Source of the DNA: Dysidea avara
Lineage: Eukaryota > Porifera > Demospongiae > Dictyoceratida > Dysideidae
NCBI RefSeq assembly: GCF_963678975.1
Contig: NC_089274.1
Coordinates: 18,679,633-18,743,632, forward strand
Length of the DNA: 64,000 bases
Direction of reading: 5' to 3'
Shown here: piece after piece, positions 22,020-32,226 of the stretch
Layout of the letters: the number at the start of each line of letters is the position of its first letter
How positions within the stretch are numbered: the first letter of the stretch is position 1
Program-made: the position numbers and the translations under genes
The notes under the pieces: model-generated
Seen by the model: only the letters and a program-made list of their open reading frames with translations
Databases searched by the model: none
Told to the model about the DNA's origin: nothing

Positions 22020-23410
22020 TGATAATATCATAACACACATCAAATTAATTCTATGTATTGTTATAAATCATTAAATATTTTGTAATTGAATACTTGCATT
22101 GCTTTGCACTGCTAAAGAGGTGCAATTGGAACAAACCACTTTAAACCATAAATTATGCACAGTAGTATCTTCTCTACTGTTTTATAGTTTGTCTTTCACA
22201 TTTTCTTATGTAAATTTTTGAGAGAAAGTTCATCATATGGTACAGTAGTACTGTATAGTAGGAATCATGGAAGTGTGGGCGTTCTTGCTTGCCTATGCCT
22301 ATGATGGGCTTGGCTATCCCTAACCAATACTGCCAAGCTGTCATGAAGGAAAAGTGAGGCTGGTTTTTGGGTGATATTTTTGGGAAGGGTGGGCACAAGT
22401 GGGCATTTGCCCAACCATCACAGTTTCTTGCTGTGCCATCAACTTTTGCCCAACCATCACAAGTAGCTAGCTCAATGCTATATAGTTATGCTGCACTAGA
22501 TTTGTGGCAGTGCACAAACAACTCCCTGACAGACTATACTATAGTGATGCACTGATAATAGATTTTGCTGACTATCCGATTAGCCCATATTGAAATTCAC
22601 ATAATGGCCAATAGATCCAATGTTTATGTTTACCAAAATTTCACACATATTTTGTAAAATTGTCATTTAAAAATGTTTGTCTTATTGTTATGAAAACAAT
22701 AACATCAGGGTTAATCAGCTAAATAATCTGCTGCTAACAATTACTGATACCAATATTGCTGAAATTTGCTGATTTTCACTTAATCGGTGTAATCGATTAT
22801 ATACCCATTAATCGGTGCATAACTACTACACTAGCCGTGCACCTAAAGTGTGCACACTGCCAATGAAGTCGAGTGGAACAAATGCTGTTCTAGAATACAC
22901 TTGATGATACATACCATGAAACAGAGAATGGAAAGAAGGTTAAGCTTTTACTAAATCTTTGCAAAACGTACATTTGTTGTATATAATTCAATGAGAGACC
23001 AAACTGAATTCATTACTAAGCAGCCTGCTACATAAGGCATATGCCACATTTGCCAGGTTAATACATTAGTGCCCCTGACCTTCATTTAAAGTACTTTGCA
23101 TTGAAAGCGAAAAGAGTGCTCTATTTTCCGTAACACATTCAAGTGTGCTATATTTTCCATTTGCGTCACAATAAAGTACAGTTATGGAAAATAAACAACA
23201 GTTATGCTCCAAGCAAGATGACAAGACAGCACTCTAAACCAGTTAAAGCACTGCTACGCTTGTATAATATGAAAGTAAAAGCACTCGGGCATGGTCTCGA
23301 GCCTAATATAGCACTCAGCTTCGCCTCGTGCTATATTAGTCTCTCGCCCACGCCCTCGTGCTTTTATTTCCATATTGTACGCGCGGTGGTGCTTTAACTA
23401 GCATTTAGGA
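22020..23410 (+). repeat. segmental duplication, copy B
   Basis: Direct copy of 14030-15905. It lacks the TIR element at 14078-14611 and shows its empty site at about 22046-22066. It carries a 313-bp insertion at 23089-23401 bordered by CATTTA on both sides (23083-23088 and 23402-23407); copy A has a single CATTTA at the corresponding place (near 15882). Confidence 0.8.
23241..23399. mobile_element. TAAAGCAC fold-back MITE, copy 1
   Basis: Nested palindromes: outer arms AGTTAAAGCAC and GTGCTTTAACT, then AAAGCACTCGGG and CCCTCGTGCTTT-type arms, then a central hairpin TATAGCACTCAGC / TCGCCTCGTGCTATA. The same three-level design occurs at 24005-24169 and 31282-31438. A (TA)n run follows at 23413-23431. 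It lies inside the insertion that distinguishes duplication copy B. Confidence 0.75.
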
Positions 23411-24004
23411 CATGATGTATATATATATATATAAAGAACTTTTAGGATCAAAGCAAAAAAGTGTTTTATATTCGCCATACAAGCACAAGTGTTCTATATT
23501 GGGTAGTTATAGAACACTTTAATAGACCACACTTCTATATCAGGTTGCCAGGTCTTTTTTGCAGGCTGATAGCCTACTTTGAGTGAGTAATCACTCATTT
23601 TGGCCAGTACAACCAATAAACCAAGCCAGTGTAGGCTGATAGCCTGGCTGACCAGTCAACCCAACTAGTAAGAGCAAAACCACTGGATTTAATTTATAGA
23701 CACACTTGAACATTTCGATGATGGTTGCTTGTGGTCAGCAGCAGTGAATGTTCTTAGTACGTTTTGCTCACATAAACGGATAAGTCCTAGGAATATCACG
23801 GAAATATGCTTATTAAAGTACCACAATCGAAAATTTTTAGTGAAGACGGACTAGACTCACAAAACGACTAATGAAGGCACAGCACAGTGCAACGCAGGTG
23901 AAACACAGGCGCAATGCCTATTCTACCGATGATAACACTCCTCCGTGAGTTTCTAATTGTTTCGTGTGTCTTGTGTGTACCTCAAGTTGACAGTTCTCTA
24001 TACC
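23411..24004. other. intergenic, repeat fragments
   Basis: (TA)n at 23413-23431, and a stretch at 23450-23560 with TGTTCTATATT and AGAACACTTTA words related to the TAAAGCAC elements. No gene. Confidence 0.4.
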
Positions 24005-24169
24005 AGATAAAGCACTGCCTTTCGCTCATGCTATACAGGAAATATAGCACTCAAAGAGTGGTCTCGAGACAAAATATAGCACTCGGCTTCACCTTGTGCT
24101 ATATTTGTCTCTTGCCCACTCTTTCCGTGCTATATTTCCCGTATAGCACTCGCGGCAGTGCTTTATCTA
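24005..24169. mobile_element. TAAAGCAC fold-back MITE, copy 2
   Basis: Outer arms AGATAAAGCACTGC and GCAGTGCTTTATCT; inner arms GAAATATAGCACTC.AAGAG and CTCTTTCCGTGCTATATTTC; central TATAGCACTCGGCTTC hairpin. A (TA)n run at 24173-24192 separates it from the large palindrome that follows. Confidence 0.8.
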
Positions 24170-24191
24170 GTACATATATATATATATATAT

Positions 24192-24793
24192 ATCCCATCC
24201 AAAACAGCTAATAGCTGTAAAAAAAGGCACGTCCAAGTAAAGCAGAGTTAACTGCAACAAAAAGTAGTGATATGCCGTAGTGCGGCCATGTGTGAGGTAT
24301 GCAAGTTGTGAATATTAATCAGATAGTACAATTGTAACAGTATTAATGAGAACAAACTGATACTGATAGTTTTTAAGTCCTGCAAGCATCTTCATAAATG
24401 TCACTCAAATTTGATTCTCAATAAAGCAAAGTGCACATGTATAGATTCCAATAAATAGTTTGAGTTTGGCCGCCTTTCCTTTGTTCATAGCATTGTCGTA
24501 TACAGGAAAGGTGGCCAAACTCAAACTATTTATTGCTATCAGAGAATCTATACACGTGCACTTTGCTTTATTGAGAATCAAATTTGAGTGTCATTTATGA
24601 AGACGCTTGCAGGACTTAAAAACTATCAGCATCAGTTTGTTCTCATTAATACTGTTACAATTGTACTATCTGATTAATATTCACAACTTGCATACCTCAC
24701 ACATGGCCGCACTACAGTACATCACTACTTTTTGTCGCAGTTAACTTGGACGCGCCCTTTTTTTTACAGCTATTAGCTGTTTTGGATGGGATT
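24192..24793. repeat. 602-bp fold-back palindrome, arms about 290 bp
   Basis: Left arm 24192-24481 and right arm 24504-24793 are inverted copies, about 95% alike by eye, around a spacer of about 22 bases (centre near 24492). The arms start ATCCCATCCAAAACAGCTAA. No coding frame. This is a fold-back (Foldback/MITE-like) element or the product of a recent inverted duplication; high arm identity means it is young or homogenised. Confidence 0.9.
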
Positions 24794-25054
24794 TCAAACT
24801 TTTTTGTTAGAATAAACATACTCTCAATGTTGGAAAGAGTAGCAGATCTAGGTGGGTTTCAATGGTTTTGACAGAAACCCCTTTTAAATTTAGATTACAG
24901 TGAAAGAATATTGCTGTAGACAATTTATCATAGTGCAACACTGTTTTAAATATAACTGTAATTTTAGTGGCATGCAACTGCAGTCAACTAACATCCATTT
25001 TAACTTTTAAACCCTTAGTAACACTTTACTTTTCATCTCACACTGCAGTAAAAC
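24794..25054. other. intergenic, no gene
   Basis: No supported gene; spacer between the large palindrome and the next MITE. Confidence 0.35.
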
Positions 25055-25261
25055 GATCAAGATACTCTAATAGAGCAGTCACAAAGCAACTCTAATAAAG
25101 AAGTCGAAGTTACAGCTTAGATACAACTTTTGCCTAGCATTGCATTGTGATGTTACGTTGCTAGCTACTTATGGACTTTACAATATAAAAACACAGCACT
25201 TGTAGAAAAGTGACTGTTCTATTAGAGTGAGGATTGACTGCTCTATTAGAGTGTCTCGATC
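25055..25261. mobile_element. MITE ending GATCAAGATACTCTAATAG
   Basis: Left end GATCAAGATACTCTAATAGA GCAGTCAC with a second weaker copy (CAACTCTAATAAAGAAGTCG) inside it. The right end holds two inverted copies, GTGACTGTTCTATTAGAGTG and GACTGCTCTATTAGAGTG, then TCTCGATC. The element is about 207 bp. The repeat end is also found alone near 10080, 16678, 18841, 18913, 46845 and 50385. Confidence 0.75.
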
Positions 25262-25909
25262 TACTCAACTAATTGAAGCAGAAGAGCCACGCCACTGCCC
25301 ATCTACAGTACGAGCTCTTGTGAAGAATTGAAGGGTGAGTAAGTCCAGAGATAATAGAGAGGTGCGTAATTATCTGTCTTAAGTAAACGCCTTTAAAAAT
25401 TTATATTACTTATAAATAAGCGCACCAGAATATGCTGTTATCTTTCAGTCACGTTCAGAGTATCTTTGGCTGTTACGAAGATTGTCGTTTCGTGTTGCAG
25501 AGATTGAGACACAATTGGTGAGTTGCCGTGCATGTATTTGTCTTGTAAAAATTAAATTGCAAAACCACAGGCAAAACGTAAGCGAAGTTCATTTAATTAG
25601 CGCATACCAAGACAGCATCAGGTTGAAAATTTTACTGCTATATAAGATGTTGTCTGGAGATGACACTATAGTATCCTAGTGTTATCTTGATAATCCTTCA
25701 CTAGTACAGTGAAAACACGTCATTGTAGGGAAAAAATTTCTTCTGACCTTATTAACCCATAGATAATATATACCATAGATAATATATACCTTATATTATC
25801 TATGATTAACCCATAAACCCAGAAAGAACTTTTGGGGAATGCGTGTTTACACAACATGGGCATGCGTGGCAACACTAGGTGGGGTAACTTAATTCTTATA
25901 TCCCACAAC
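25262..25909. other. intergenic with splice-like signals and a small palindrome
   Basis: TTTCAG/TCACGTTC to ACACAATTG/GTGAGT (25449-25518) is an open, splice-bounded stretch that could be an exon of the element next door, but I recognise no protein. At 25745-25812 CATAGATAATATATAC occurs twice in direct order and once inverted (TATATTATCTATG), next to TTAACCCATA on each side. Confidence 0.35.
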
Positions 25910-26428
25910 TACACATTGGTTAAAAGTCTGTTCAATGTGACTTTCACACCAAACCATTGGTCTAACGAGCAGAAGACAAAAGAGTACATAGAAAAGATTA
26001 TTCTGCCATATGTCTCAGAGAAGCGCAAAGCACATGGAAAACCTAATCAGACTGCATTAATCATTTTCGATGAATTTAAAGGCCAGGTAACAGATGACGT
26101 TTACAACATGTTAGATTCCAACAACATACAAGTTGTAAAAGTTCCTCCAAATTGTACAGACCGCCTTCAGCCTATGGACCTGAGCATAAACAAACCAGTA
26201 AAGGACTTTTTACGGGACAAATTTCAAAAGTGGTATTCAGAGGAGGTCAAGAAAGGCTATGGTCAATCGGGCAATGTCATGCCTGTTGATCTGAGAATGT
26301 CCACAATGAAACCGCTGGGAGCTGGTTGGCTTGTTGGTGCCTACAATTACATCAAGGGAAAAGATTCCATGGTGAAGAACGGCTTCAAAGCTGCAGGCAT
26401 AACTGATATAATTAGCAAAGTTTTGTAG
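25910..26428 (+). pseudogene. pogo/Tigger-type DDE transposase, C-terminal part
   Basis: Encodes the C-terminal half of a DDE_1 (pogo/Tigger/jerky) transposase, which cuts and joins transposon ends at TA sites. Landmarks: FTPNHWSNEQKTKEYIEK, the second catalytic Asp in ALIIFDEFKGQ, KVPPNCTDRLQPMDLSINK with the third Asp, and KDFLRDKFQKWY. Homology starts abruptly near VKSLFNVTF; the DNA-binding N-terminal half and first catalytic Asp are missing upstream, so this is a 5'-truncated copy or the last exon of a gene whose earlier exons are lost. The frame is open to the stop at 26426-26428. It converges with the HIRAN-ULP1 gene 480 bp away. Confidence 0.8.
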
Positions 26429-26905
26429 TTTTTTACAAATGATGTACCTTTGCATTATAGACTATAGCTAAACTCTTTTACAACCTGAGTGTGTGTATAA
26501 ATATACGCCTGACTGTTTTATACCCACATATTGTTAATTCTAGTGTCAAGTTTATTATTTGAACTGTGTCTTATAATTAACTGATCACTGACTACATGTA
26601 CAAGGGAACTTTCTGCAATTAATTATAAGCCTAGTGTATTCATCTCCTCTCCTACAATACTTTTGCACTGTAAGAATGTACCACTCCTAGCAACTAAGAT
26701 AAGGCAAATGCAACCTTTATCTTCTGTCACTATAATTGTCTGACAGTGCATTACACTTGACTTGATTATGGCATAGTCTTTAAATCATATAATTGTCTCT
26801 GCACGCATACTTTGGTACTATAATTAAGATGAACTTATTTTGCAAAAATGTAGATGAAATCACAATAATAACAATACCAAGTGGTTTACACCATCAGAAA
26901 GTTGC
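26429..26905. other. spacer between convergent transposase and HIRAN-ULP1 genes
   Basis: AT-rich, no frame conserved. It probably holds the two 3' untranslated regions. Confidence 0.4.
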
Positions 26906-28017
26906 CTAATAATGTGGAAGTTCTTTCGTCAATGGAAATGGTGTACAAGTACCACTTTTCATGCACTGAACAAGGTGTAGCCTCATTAAATCTTGCTTAA
27001 AATGGGTATCGGCAGGATTCATTCTGAAACAGAGAGCTATCAGATTAGCTAATGCAAAAACACCACAATCTTTGATGCCAGCTTGCCTAGAAACAACTAT
27101 TATTTCAGGGTTAGCAGCTGATCCAAAGAGATTAGATATAACAGTTTTTGTTTGACTATCTATGGTGTCAAACAGGGAATCATAAATTTGCACCTTTGCA
27201 GTTGGACCACTGTGCATAGTCGAAGCAACCATCCAGTGATCATGACGGCAATGGATAACTTGTAAACGGGAAGCAAAGCTGTTATCTGATGGTTTCAGTG
27301 GCTTGCTTTGCAGTAATGTAGACTGTAACCCCTTCACAAATGGAAACTGTTTCTTCAGCAGCAACTTTTGAACAAAGTTGATGACCAGATCATTTAATTA
27401 GTCTCCCCTAAGAATATCGTACTTGTTTTGCTGTGTTAAACGAATGCCTCCAAATCTACACCAGTCTGCATCGTTTTCATCGCTTGGAAACACACTAGGT
27501 GCATCACTGCCCATTGTCAAGTCAACCACATTGTTACTGGCACTGCAAACAGACTCATCATTTATCGCCAAATCATTGCCATCGTTATTACTATCACCAC
27601 CATCACCGATTAGTGCTTCTTCCGAGGCTTCTTCACAGCTATCATCTGTGACTTCTCTCTTTACTCTATCAAGAAACTCCCCATGATGACTAAATTCGTC
27701 AATCACGAAGGAAAGAGCATGTTCGATTAGCTTCTTAACTTTTTCCAGGTGATCGAGGTCTTTGGCACGAGTAAATTTTAGCGTGCAGGGAATTTCGAGT
27801 CCCCCTTGTGGTAAATCACTAGAGTACTGTCTTGGCCCAGTGACACAACAGCTGATCTTGCCAGACTGCCACAGAAACAAGGAACAAATAGCTGATATTT
27901 TCCTAGGTACGTGCCCACAATACTAGAATCTTTGGTAACTGCTACAGCAAATCGATCTTCTCTGTTGGTAGGTTCTCGCTTACACGACAATTCCTCACCA
28001 ATCACAGCAATCCACAT
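26906..28017 (-). pseudogene. HIRAN-like plus ULP1 (C48) cysteine protease gene, two frame breaks
   Basis: Read as one gene of about 370 codons from the ATG at 28017. Residues about 1-85 look like a HIRAN-type domain (WIAVIGEEL, REDRFAVAVTKDSSIVG, then HVPRKISAICSLF in the next frame, SSDLPQGGLEIPC). A long acidic, Ser/Asp/Glu-rich linker follows. The C-terminal part (27364-26906) is a ULP1/SUMO-protease-like C48 peptidase with all catalytic residues visible: His in HDHWMVA, Asp in QIYDSLFD, Gln in SRQAG and Cys in KDCGVFA. Single-base breaks near 27913-27916 and 27396-27398 separate the three frames; otherwise the frames are clean, so decay is recent or the assembly has errors. Its 5' end points to a pogo-type terminus at 28252. 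ULP1-like genes often ride on DNA transposons. Confidence 0.7.
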
Positions 28018-28184
28018 ATCCTTGTATTCGTGATATCTCGTATCACCGACTGCATTGTGAAAGACATTGCGGCGTGAAGACTCAATTGCACTGAGCTAGC
28101 TGCATACACGTGAGCACACGTGAGCCAGATCTATACGAAGACTGAGGAATTTATTTTCGTAATATTGTAGCTGTTTGAATTTAA

Positions 28185-28252
28185 TTTCTCCGAAATTTAA
28201 ATTTTCGGCTCTTGTTCGAAATTTTGTTCTTCGAAAATAACCCGCTATACGG
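28185..28252. mobile_element. right terminus of a pogo-type element, TIR CCGTATAGCGGG
   Basis: TTCGAAAATAACCCGCTATA CGG followed by TA (28253-28254), preceded by TCCGAAATTT and TTGTTCGAAATTTTGTTCTT blocks. This matches the right end of the element at 14078-14611 over about 70 bases. No left partner was found upstream of the transposase remnant, so the left end is deleted or diverged. It may be the end of the element that carried the transposase and HIRAN-ULP1 genes. Confidence 0.7.
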
Positions 28253-28411
28253 TAGTAGCCAAGGCATAAGACAAAAAAGTAACACCATTTACTTCCAGCA
28301 TTCCAGTGGTTTAGTGGTGACCACATAGTCTGAGTAAATTGTGGTGGGTTTTCAGACTACAGAAGCCTTTAACACATGAAATGCCAAATATCTAAAGCCC
28401 TAAGTCTTACA

Positions 28412-28579
28412 CAGTGGAAACTGCCTTGGTGGCCACTTGTACAGAAGTCACCTCTCTAAGAGACCAACTTTTAAATTCCCCCGTGAAACATCTATATGAA
28501 TGCCTTGCTAAAGCAGCTACCTGCTTATTAAGCCAAGAAAATTTGGCCTAAAAGTAACCATCTTAAACAAGTTCCACTG
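28412..28579. mobile_element. CAGTGGAA MITE, 168 bp
   Basis: Left end CAGTGGAAACTGCCTTGGTG; right end CAAGTTCCACTG inverted. No coding capacity. Related ends at 2820, 10348 and 29155. Confidence 0.6.
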
Positions 28580-29154
28580 CACCTACTTAGCTGATTTACT
28601 ACTCAGGTCTATATGGTAGCCATATCAGTATACTGTCTAGCAGTGACACTTCGTATACCTCATACTATGTTATGGTATTTATGTTACAATGTGTCTAATC
28701 AAGTCACCTTGTCACCTGTCTAAACACAGTCCCTGAATGTGTCGTTTTGTGTACACAGCATATCTGCTCCCTGCTTAAAATTTTTGACCGTAAAGTGACC
28801 AGAGTAATGTTTCAGTGTATATTGCTACTGTTCACAATTGTTATCCGTACGTATCCAATTTTACTTCTTCGTGACTTTTCCTCTTCAGGTTTACTGATAG
28901 GCACTATGCACATTTGTGTTGATTAGTCCATGCATAATGTGGTGATTTGGAATACTAAGAAGGTACATAGCGTTTCTTGCATGTACATGCTGTAATGTGC
29001 ACACACATCTTAGACATATTGTCCCCTATAAATAGTCGGTTCCATTTTGCCACTAGGTTGTAAGTGGGTTGAGTCCAGACATTTGGATCACATTTTGTCC
29101 TGGCCAAGTGGATCTCATTCACTCACAGAATTTACAGGATCAGATCACATGTTA
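28580..29154. other. intergenic, no gene
   Basis: No supported gene. Confidence 0.4.
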
Positions 29155-29292
29155 CAGTGGAACCTGTCCATTGCCACCTTTGCTGAATATATGTAGGTGG
29201 CAGTGTATAAATTCTCACTAAAGGGATTTGGAATTGGCCTTTCTATAAGGTTGTCTTTCTATGCTGGTGGCCATTAAGACAGGTTTCACTAA
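29155..29292. mobile_element. CAGTGGAACCTGTC MITE
   Basis: CAGTGGAACCTGTCCATTG at the left and TAAGACAGGTTTCACT at the right form inverted ends, with inner inverted GGTGGCA / TGGCCACC-like blocks. The left flank is TA. Non-coding. Confidence 0.65.
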
Positions 29293-29316
29293 CAAGCATG
29301 ATTGTACTGATGGAGT

Positions 29317-29432
29317 GTATGTACTAGAATTGTAACAGTATGTTGCTCTTTGTGTCGTTTGATATAATGCTGTATCGTGATGCAATGTCTGAATGGAGAC
29401 TATGTATCGATACTGTTACAACTCTAGTACAT
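29317..29432. repeat. small inverted-repeat element, 25-bp arms
   Basis: GTATGTACTAGAATTGTAAC AGTAT at 29317-29341 is matched inverted by ATACTGTTACAACTCTAGTA CATAC at 29408-29432. The spacer is about 66 bases. Confidence 0.65.
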
Positions 29433-29829
29433 ACAGTACTTATGTGAACCACACCCAGTTATCAAGAATGTATGTTAATTGTCTAGACATACTGGAGCCA
29501 CACCCACTCATCTGGATTCTGCAAATGCAGTCACACATTGTTGTCAGTAGGCTATTGATCATTGCTTATCTGTGTTTGGAGAAGCACCATGAATATGGCA
29601 TCATATGAGACCTGCTACCGTGCAGAATCTACTGGGCCAAACTGGAGAAATGGAGACATATTTGCATTGTTTTGATAGCAATTACATCACAGACAATCTG
29701 TTGAGTATTCATGTATCCTGTGTATGTTGTAACTGCATGTGTATACATACATGATTGTATCCATATCATTTCTGTGTGGTGCCTTTACAGGCTATAAATG
29801 ATTTGCACTGCGCCGGACGGTTCTAAATA
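29433..29829. other. intergenic, no gene
   Basis: No supported gene. Confidence 0.35.
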
Positions 29830-30195
29830 CTTGGTGTCGATGGCATAGTTTTTTGCTTTATGGCTACATGCACTGATTAACTACACTAACAATAACCCAG
29901 TTGTGCTCTTTGTCAATCTTTAAATTCTTCAAGCTGCGCCCTTAGAGAACAAATTACGTGGGGCGACTAAATTCAAGTTTCAAAACTATAGCCATTCTCG
30001 AACGATGGCATAGTTTTTTGCACACTTCTTTTATGGCTACATGCACTGATTATATTTACTACACTTACCATTCACAGCCCAATAACCAGTGACCGTAGTT
30101 GTGCTGTGCGTTATTCTTTAGATTCTTCAGCTGCACCCTTAGAGAGCAAATTACGTAGGGGCGACTAAATTCAAATTTCAAACTAGCCATCTCGA
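29830..30195. repeat. tandem duplication, about 170-190 bp unit, two copies
   Basis: CGATGGCATAGTTTTTTGC, TATGGCTACATGCACTGATT, GTTGTGCT, CTTCA.GCTGC.CCCTTAGAG and GGGGCGACTAAATTCAA recur in order at 29838-30004 and 30005-30190. The second copy has an extra 20 bases in the middle. Confidence 0.75.
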
Positions 30196-30974
30196 AAACA
30201 TATGTAACAATCTCAACGAAACTTTTAGAACAGTTTAAAGACACATTGCCCTACATGCCAAGCGACAAAAAACAACAATATGGGTTTTGTATATGGCCTC
30301 TAGGTTGACTGAGGACGACTGAAACTTCGTTTGGTGCTGAAATTACAACTGTAGGGTAATGATGTATGGCAAAATCGATGATGTGAATCTTGAAGCGATT
30401 GAGAGAATATGGAAGCGATAGCAGGGCAATCAATGTTCGGAATGCACAAAGGAACGCAAGGAACTACACCTGCGGTTGCGTCTAACCGCATGCGAAAAAA
30501 ATAAAAATAAAAACGAAACCTCCCCTTTGATGTTGGCAATCTCGATTTTGAAACAGTCAACATGGATTTACTTCACCGCTTGTGTGGTAGTTACTAGTGA
30601 CATGATGAGTTCAACTCTAGAGTTTCAGAGAGATAGCATAAATGATGGGTGAGTTACAGGCAAGCCGAATTTGACAACGTTCGTTCCTGTAAAATCCTCA
30701 CGTGTAGTGGTCACATCATTTATTGTCTGCGGCGTGCATTTCTGCTTTACTGGCCGCACGACTCACTACCGTGAGTCTTGGTATATATATATATTGTACT
30801 TTGCATGGGAGAATCAAAGCGATGCTGCATATTGTATTGTCCATACAGTACTAATCAGCTGTGTAAGAGTCATACAGGACAGTTATGCGCTTAATTGGGC
30901 AAATACAGCACACTTGGGCAAATACAGTACAGTTATGTGGAGAATTTATTTAAGGAATGTTACGTAAACAACAC
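30196..30974. other. intergenic, no convincing gene
   Basis: Slightly higher GC at 30400-30760 with overlapping open stretches on the minus strand, none recognised. (TA)n at 30781-30793. ACGTGTAGTGGTCACATCAT and similar words suggest repeat or promoter sequence, but nothing firm. Confidence 0.3.
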
Positions 30975-31215
30975 ACTGTAAATCACTAAAACCAGCCAAA
31001 CTAATCCTACAAGTTCATTCTACAGCTAGAAATAGATTGTATAAACACTTACTGATCGTCTGATCATGAAGCTTTTTAAACATGCCTCCACTAAGAGATT
31101 GATCACGTGCGTGACATTGTAAATTGCACTAAAACTAGCCAAACTAATCCTATTAGCTCGTTCTACGACTAGAAATAGATTATTTGAACACTTACTGATA
31201 TCCTGATCACCGAAA
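30975..31215. repeat. tandem duplication, about 140 bp unit
   Basis: CTAGCCAAACTAATCCTA, CTAGAAATAGATT and AACACTTACTGAT occur twice in the same order (30998-31055 and 31135-31195). On the minus strand each copy contains a donor-like GTAAGTGTT; the right-hand one follows an open 26-codon stretch starting ATG at 31274, which might be a first exon. No protein recognised. Confidence 0.6.
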
Positions 31216-31281
31216 ATCGCAGCAGTTTGTGTACTAGAGAAAATCACTCTGAGCCAGATGACCACGAAGTACAATATAATA

Positions 31282-31438
31282 CTTAAAGCACCGCCTTGCT
31301 TGTGTGTACGAAAAATACAGCACTCGGGGGATGTCTTGAGGTAAATACAGCACTCAGCTTCACCTCGTGCTGTATTAGCCTCTCAAAACACCCCCTCATA
31401 CTATATTTTCCGTACACACACGTGGCGGTGCTTTACCT
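31282..31438. mobile_element. TAAAGCAC fold-back MITE, copy 3
   Basis: Outer arms CTTAAAGCACCGCC and GGCGGTGCTTTACC; second-level arms TGTGTGTACGAAAAATA and TTTTCCGTACACACA; central TACAGCACTCAGC hairpin. Followed by a long (TA)n at 31445-31471. Same design as at 23241-23399 and 24005-24169. Confidence 0.75.
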
Positions 31439-31440
31439 AT

Positions 31441-31472
<32 letters not shown>

Positions 31473-31485
31473 CTATCGTACTGTA

Positions 31486-32226
31486 TAGTAGGGACCACAA
31501 AGGAGTAGGCGTGGTCCACGAAATAACTTCACCCAAAAACCAGCCTCAATTTTCCCTGATGACGATAAGACAGTATTGGTTAGGTAAAACTAAAGCTTTC
31601 AGATCGACCTAGTTGCTATGGAATTTTAAAAATAGTTTATTTAACAGAATTTTCTACTGACTGCCTGACTGCCTGACTGACTGATGCCTTCAGACAAGCG
31701 TAACTCAATAATGGCTAAGGCTACGGGCTTGATTTTTTCACTGTCGCTTCGGCCCGAGTGGTGCCTTTTGGCATACCGCAGTACGTACAATGCATCTTTC
31801 ATGGACTTACCAGTGTCCTCCTTAATTGTGTCCCATTCATCTTTGCTGACAACGATAAGTGTTGATTCGGTGTCGCTTCGGCGGTGATGGATTCCCTTCG
31901 TAACAGAAATCGTCCATACTTTTCATAATAGCTATTTTGATTGCAGAGGTGCTTTTCAAACAGTTCTTGATTTGTATTGCTGTGCAACGGGTTGAACATA
32001 GCCAACAACGAAGCGTAATGGATACTTCACTTTTCAGACGATAATTGATATAACTGGGGCGTACGGCACCATTTCTTCTTTCAGTATGCATGGATTGCAG
32101 AGGCACTTTTCGAACAGTTCTTGATCCGAAATGCTGTGTAACGGGTTGAACATAGCTGACAACGAAGCGTAATGGATACTTCACTTTCCAGATGATATAG
32201 CTGGGGCGAGCGGCGCCATATACAAA
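31486..32226 (+). repeat. dispersed repeat family R, copy 3, with internal duplication
   Basis: Starts at TAGTAGGGACCACAAAGG and shares TATTGGTTAGGTAAAA, TGCCTGACTGACTGATGCCT and GGCTTGATTTTTTCACTG with copies 1 and 2. Inside, a block of about 150 bp (CAGTTCTTGAT..GCTGTG, AACGGGTTGAACATAGC and CAACGAAGCGTAATGGATAC) is duplicated in tandem at about 31955-32095 and 32100-32220. A minus-strand frame of about 130 codons crosses both units and repeats its own residues, so it is repeat-derived. It joins the palindrome at 32227. Confidence 0.6.

Noticed and set aside
14030-23410. Assembly duplication as the cause of copies A and B
   Set aside because: The copies differ by many substitutions and by independent insertions (14078-14611 and 23089-23401), so the duplication is old and real.
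27423-27686. 87-codon plus-strand frame rich in Ser and Leu
   Set aside because: Antisense shadow of the acidic linker of the HIRAN-ULP1 gene.
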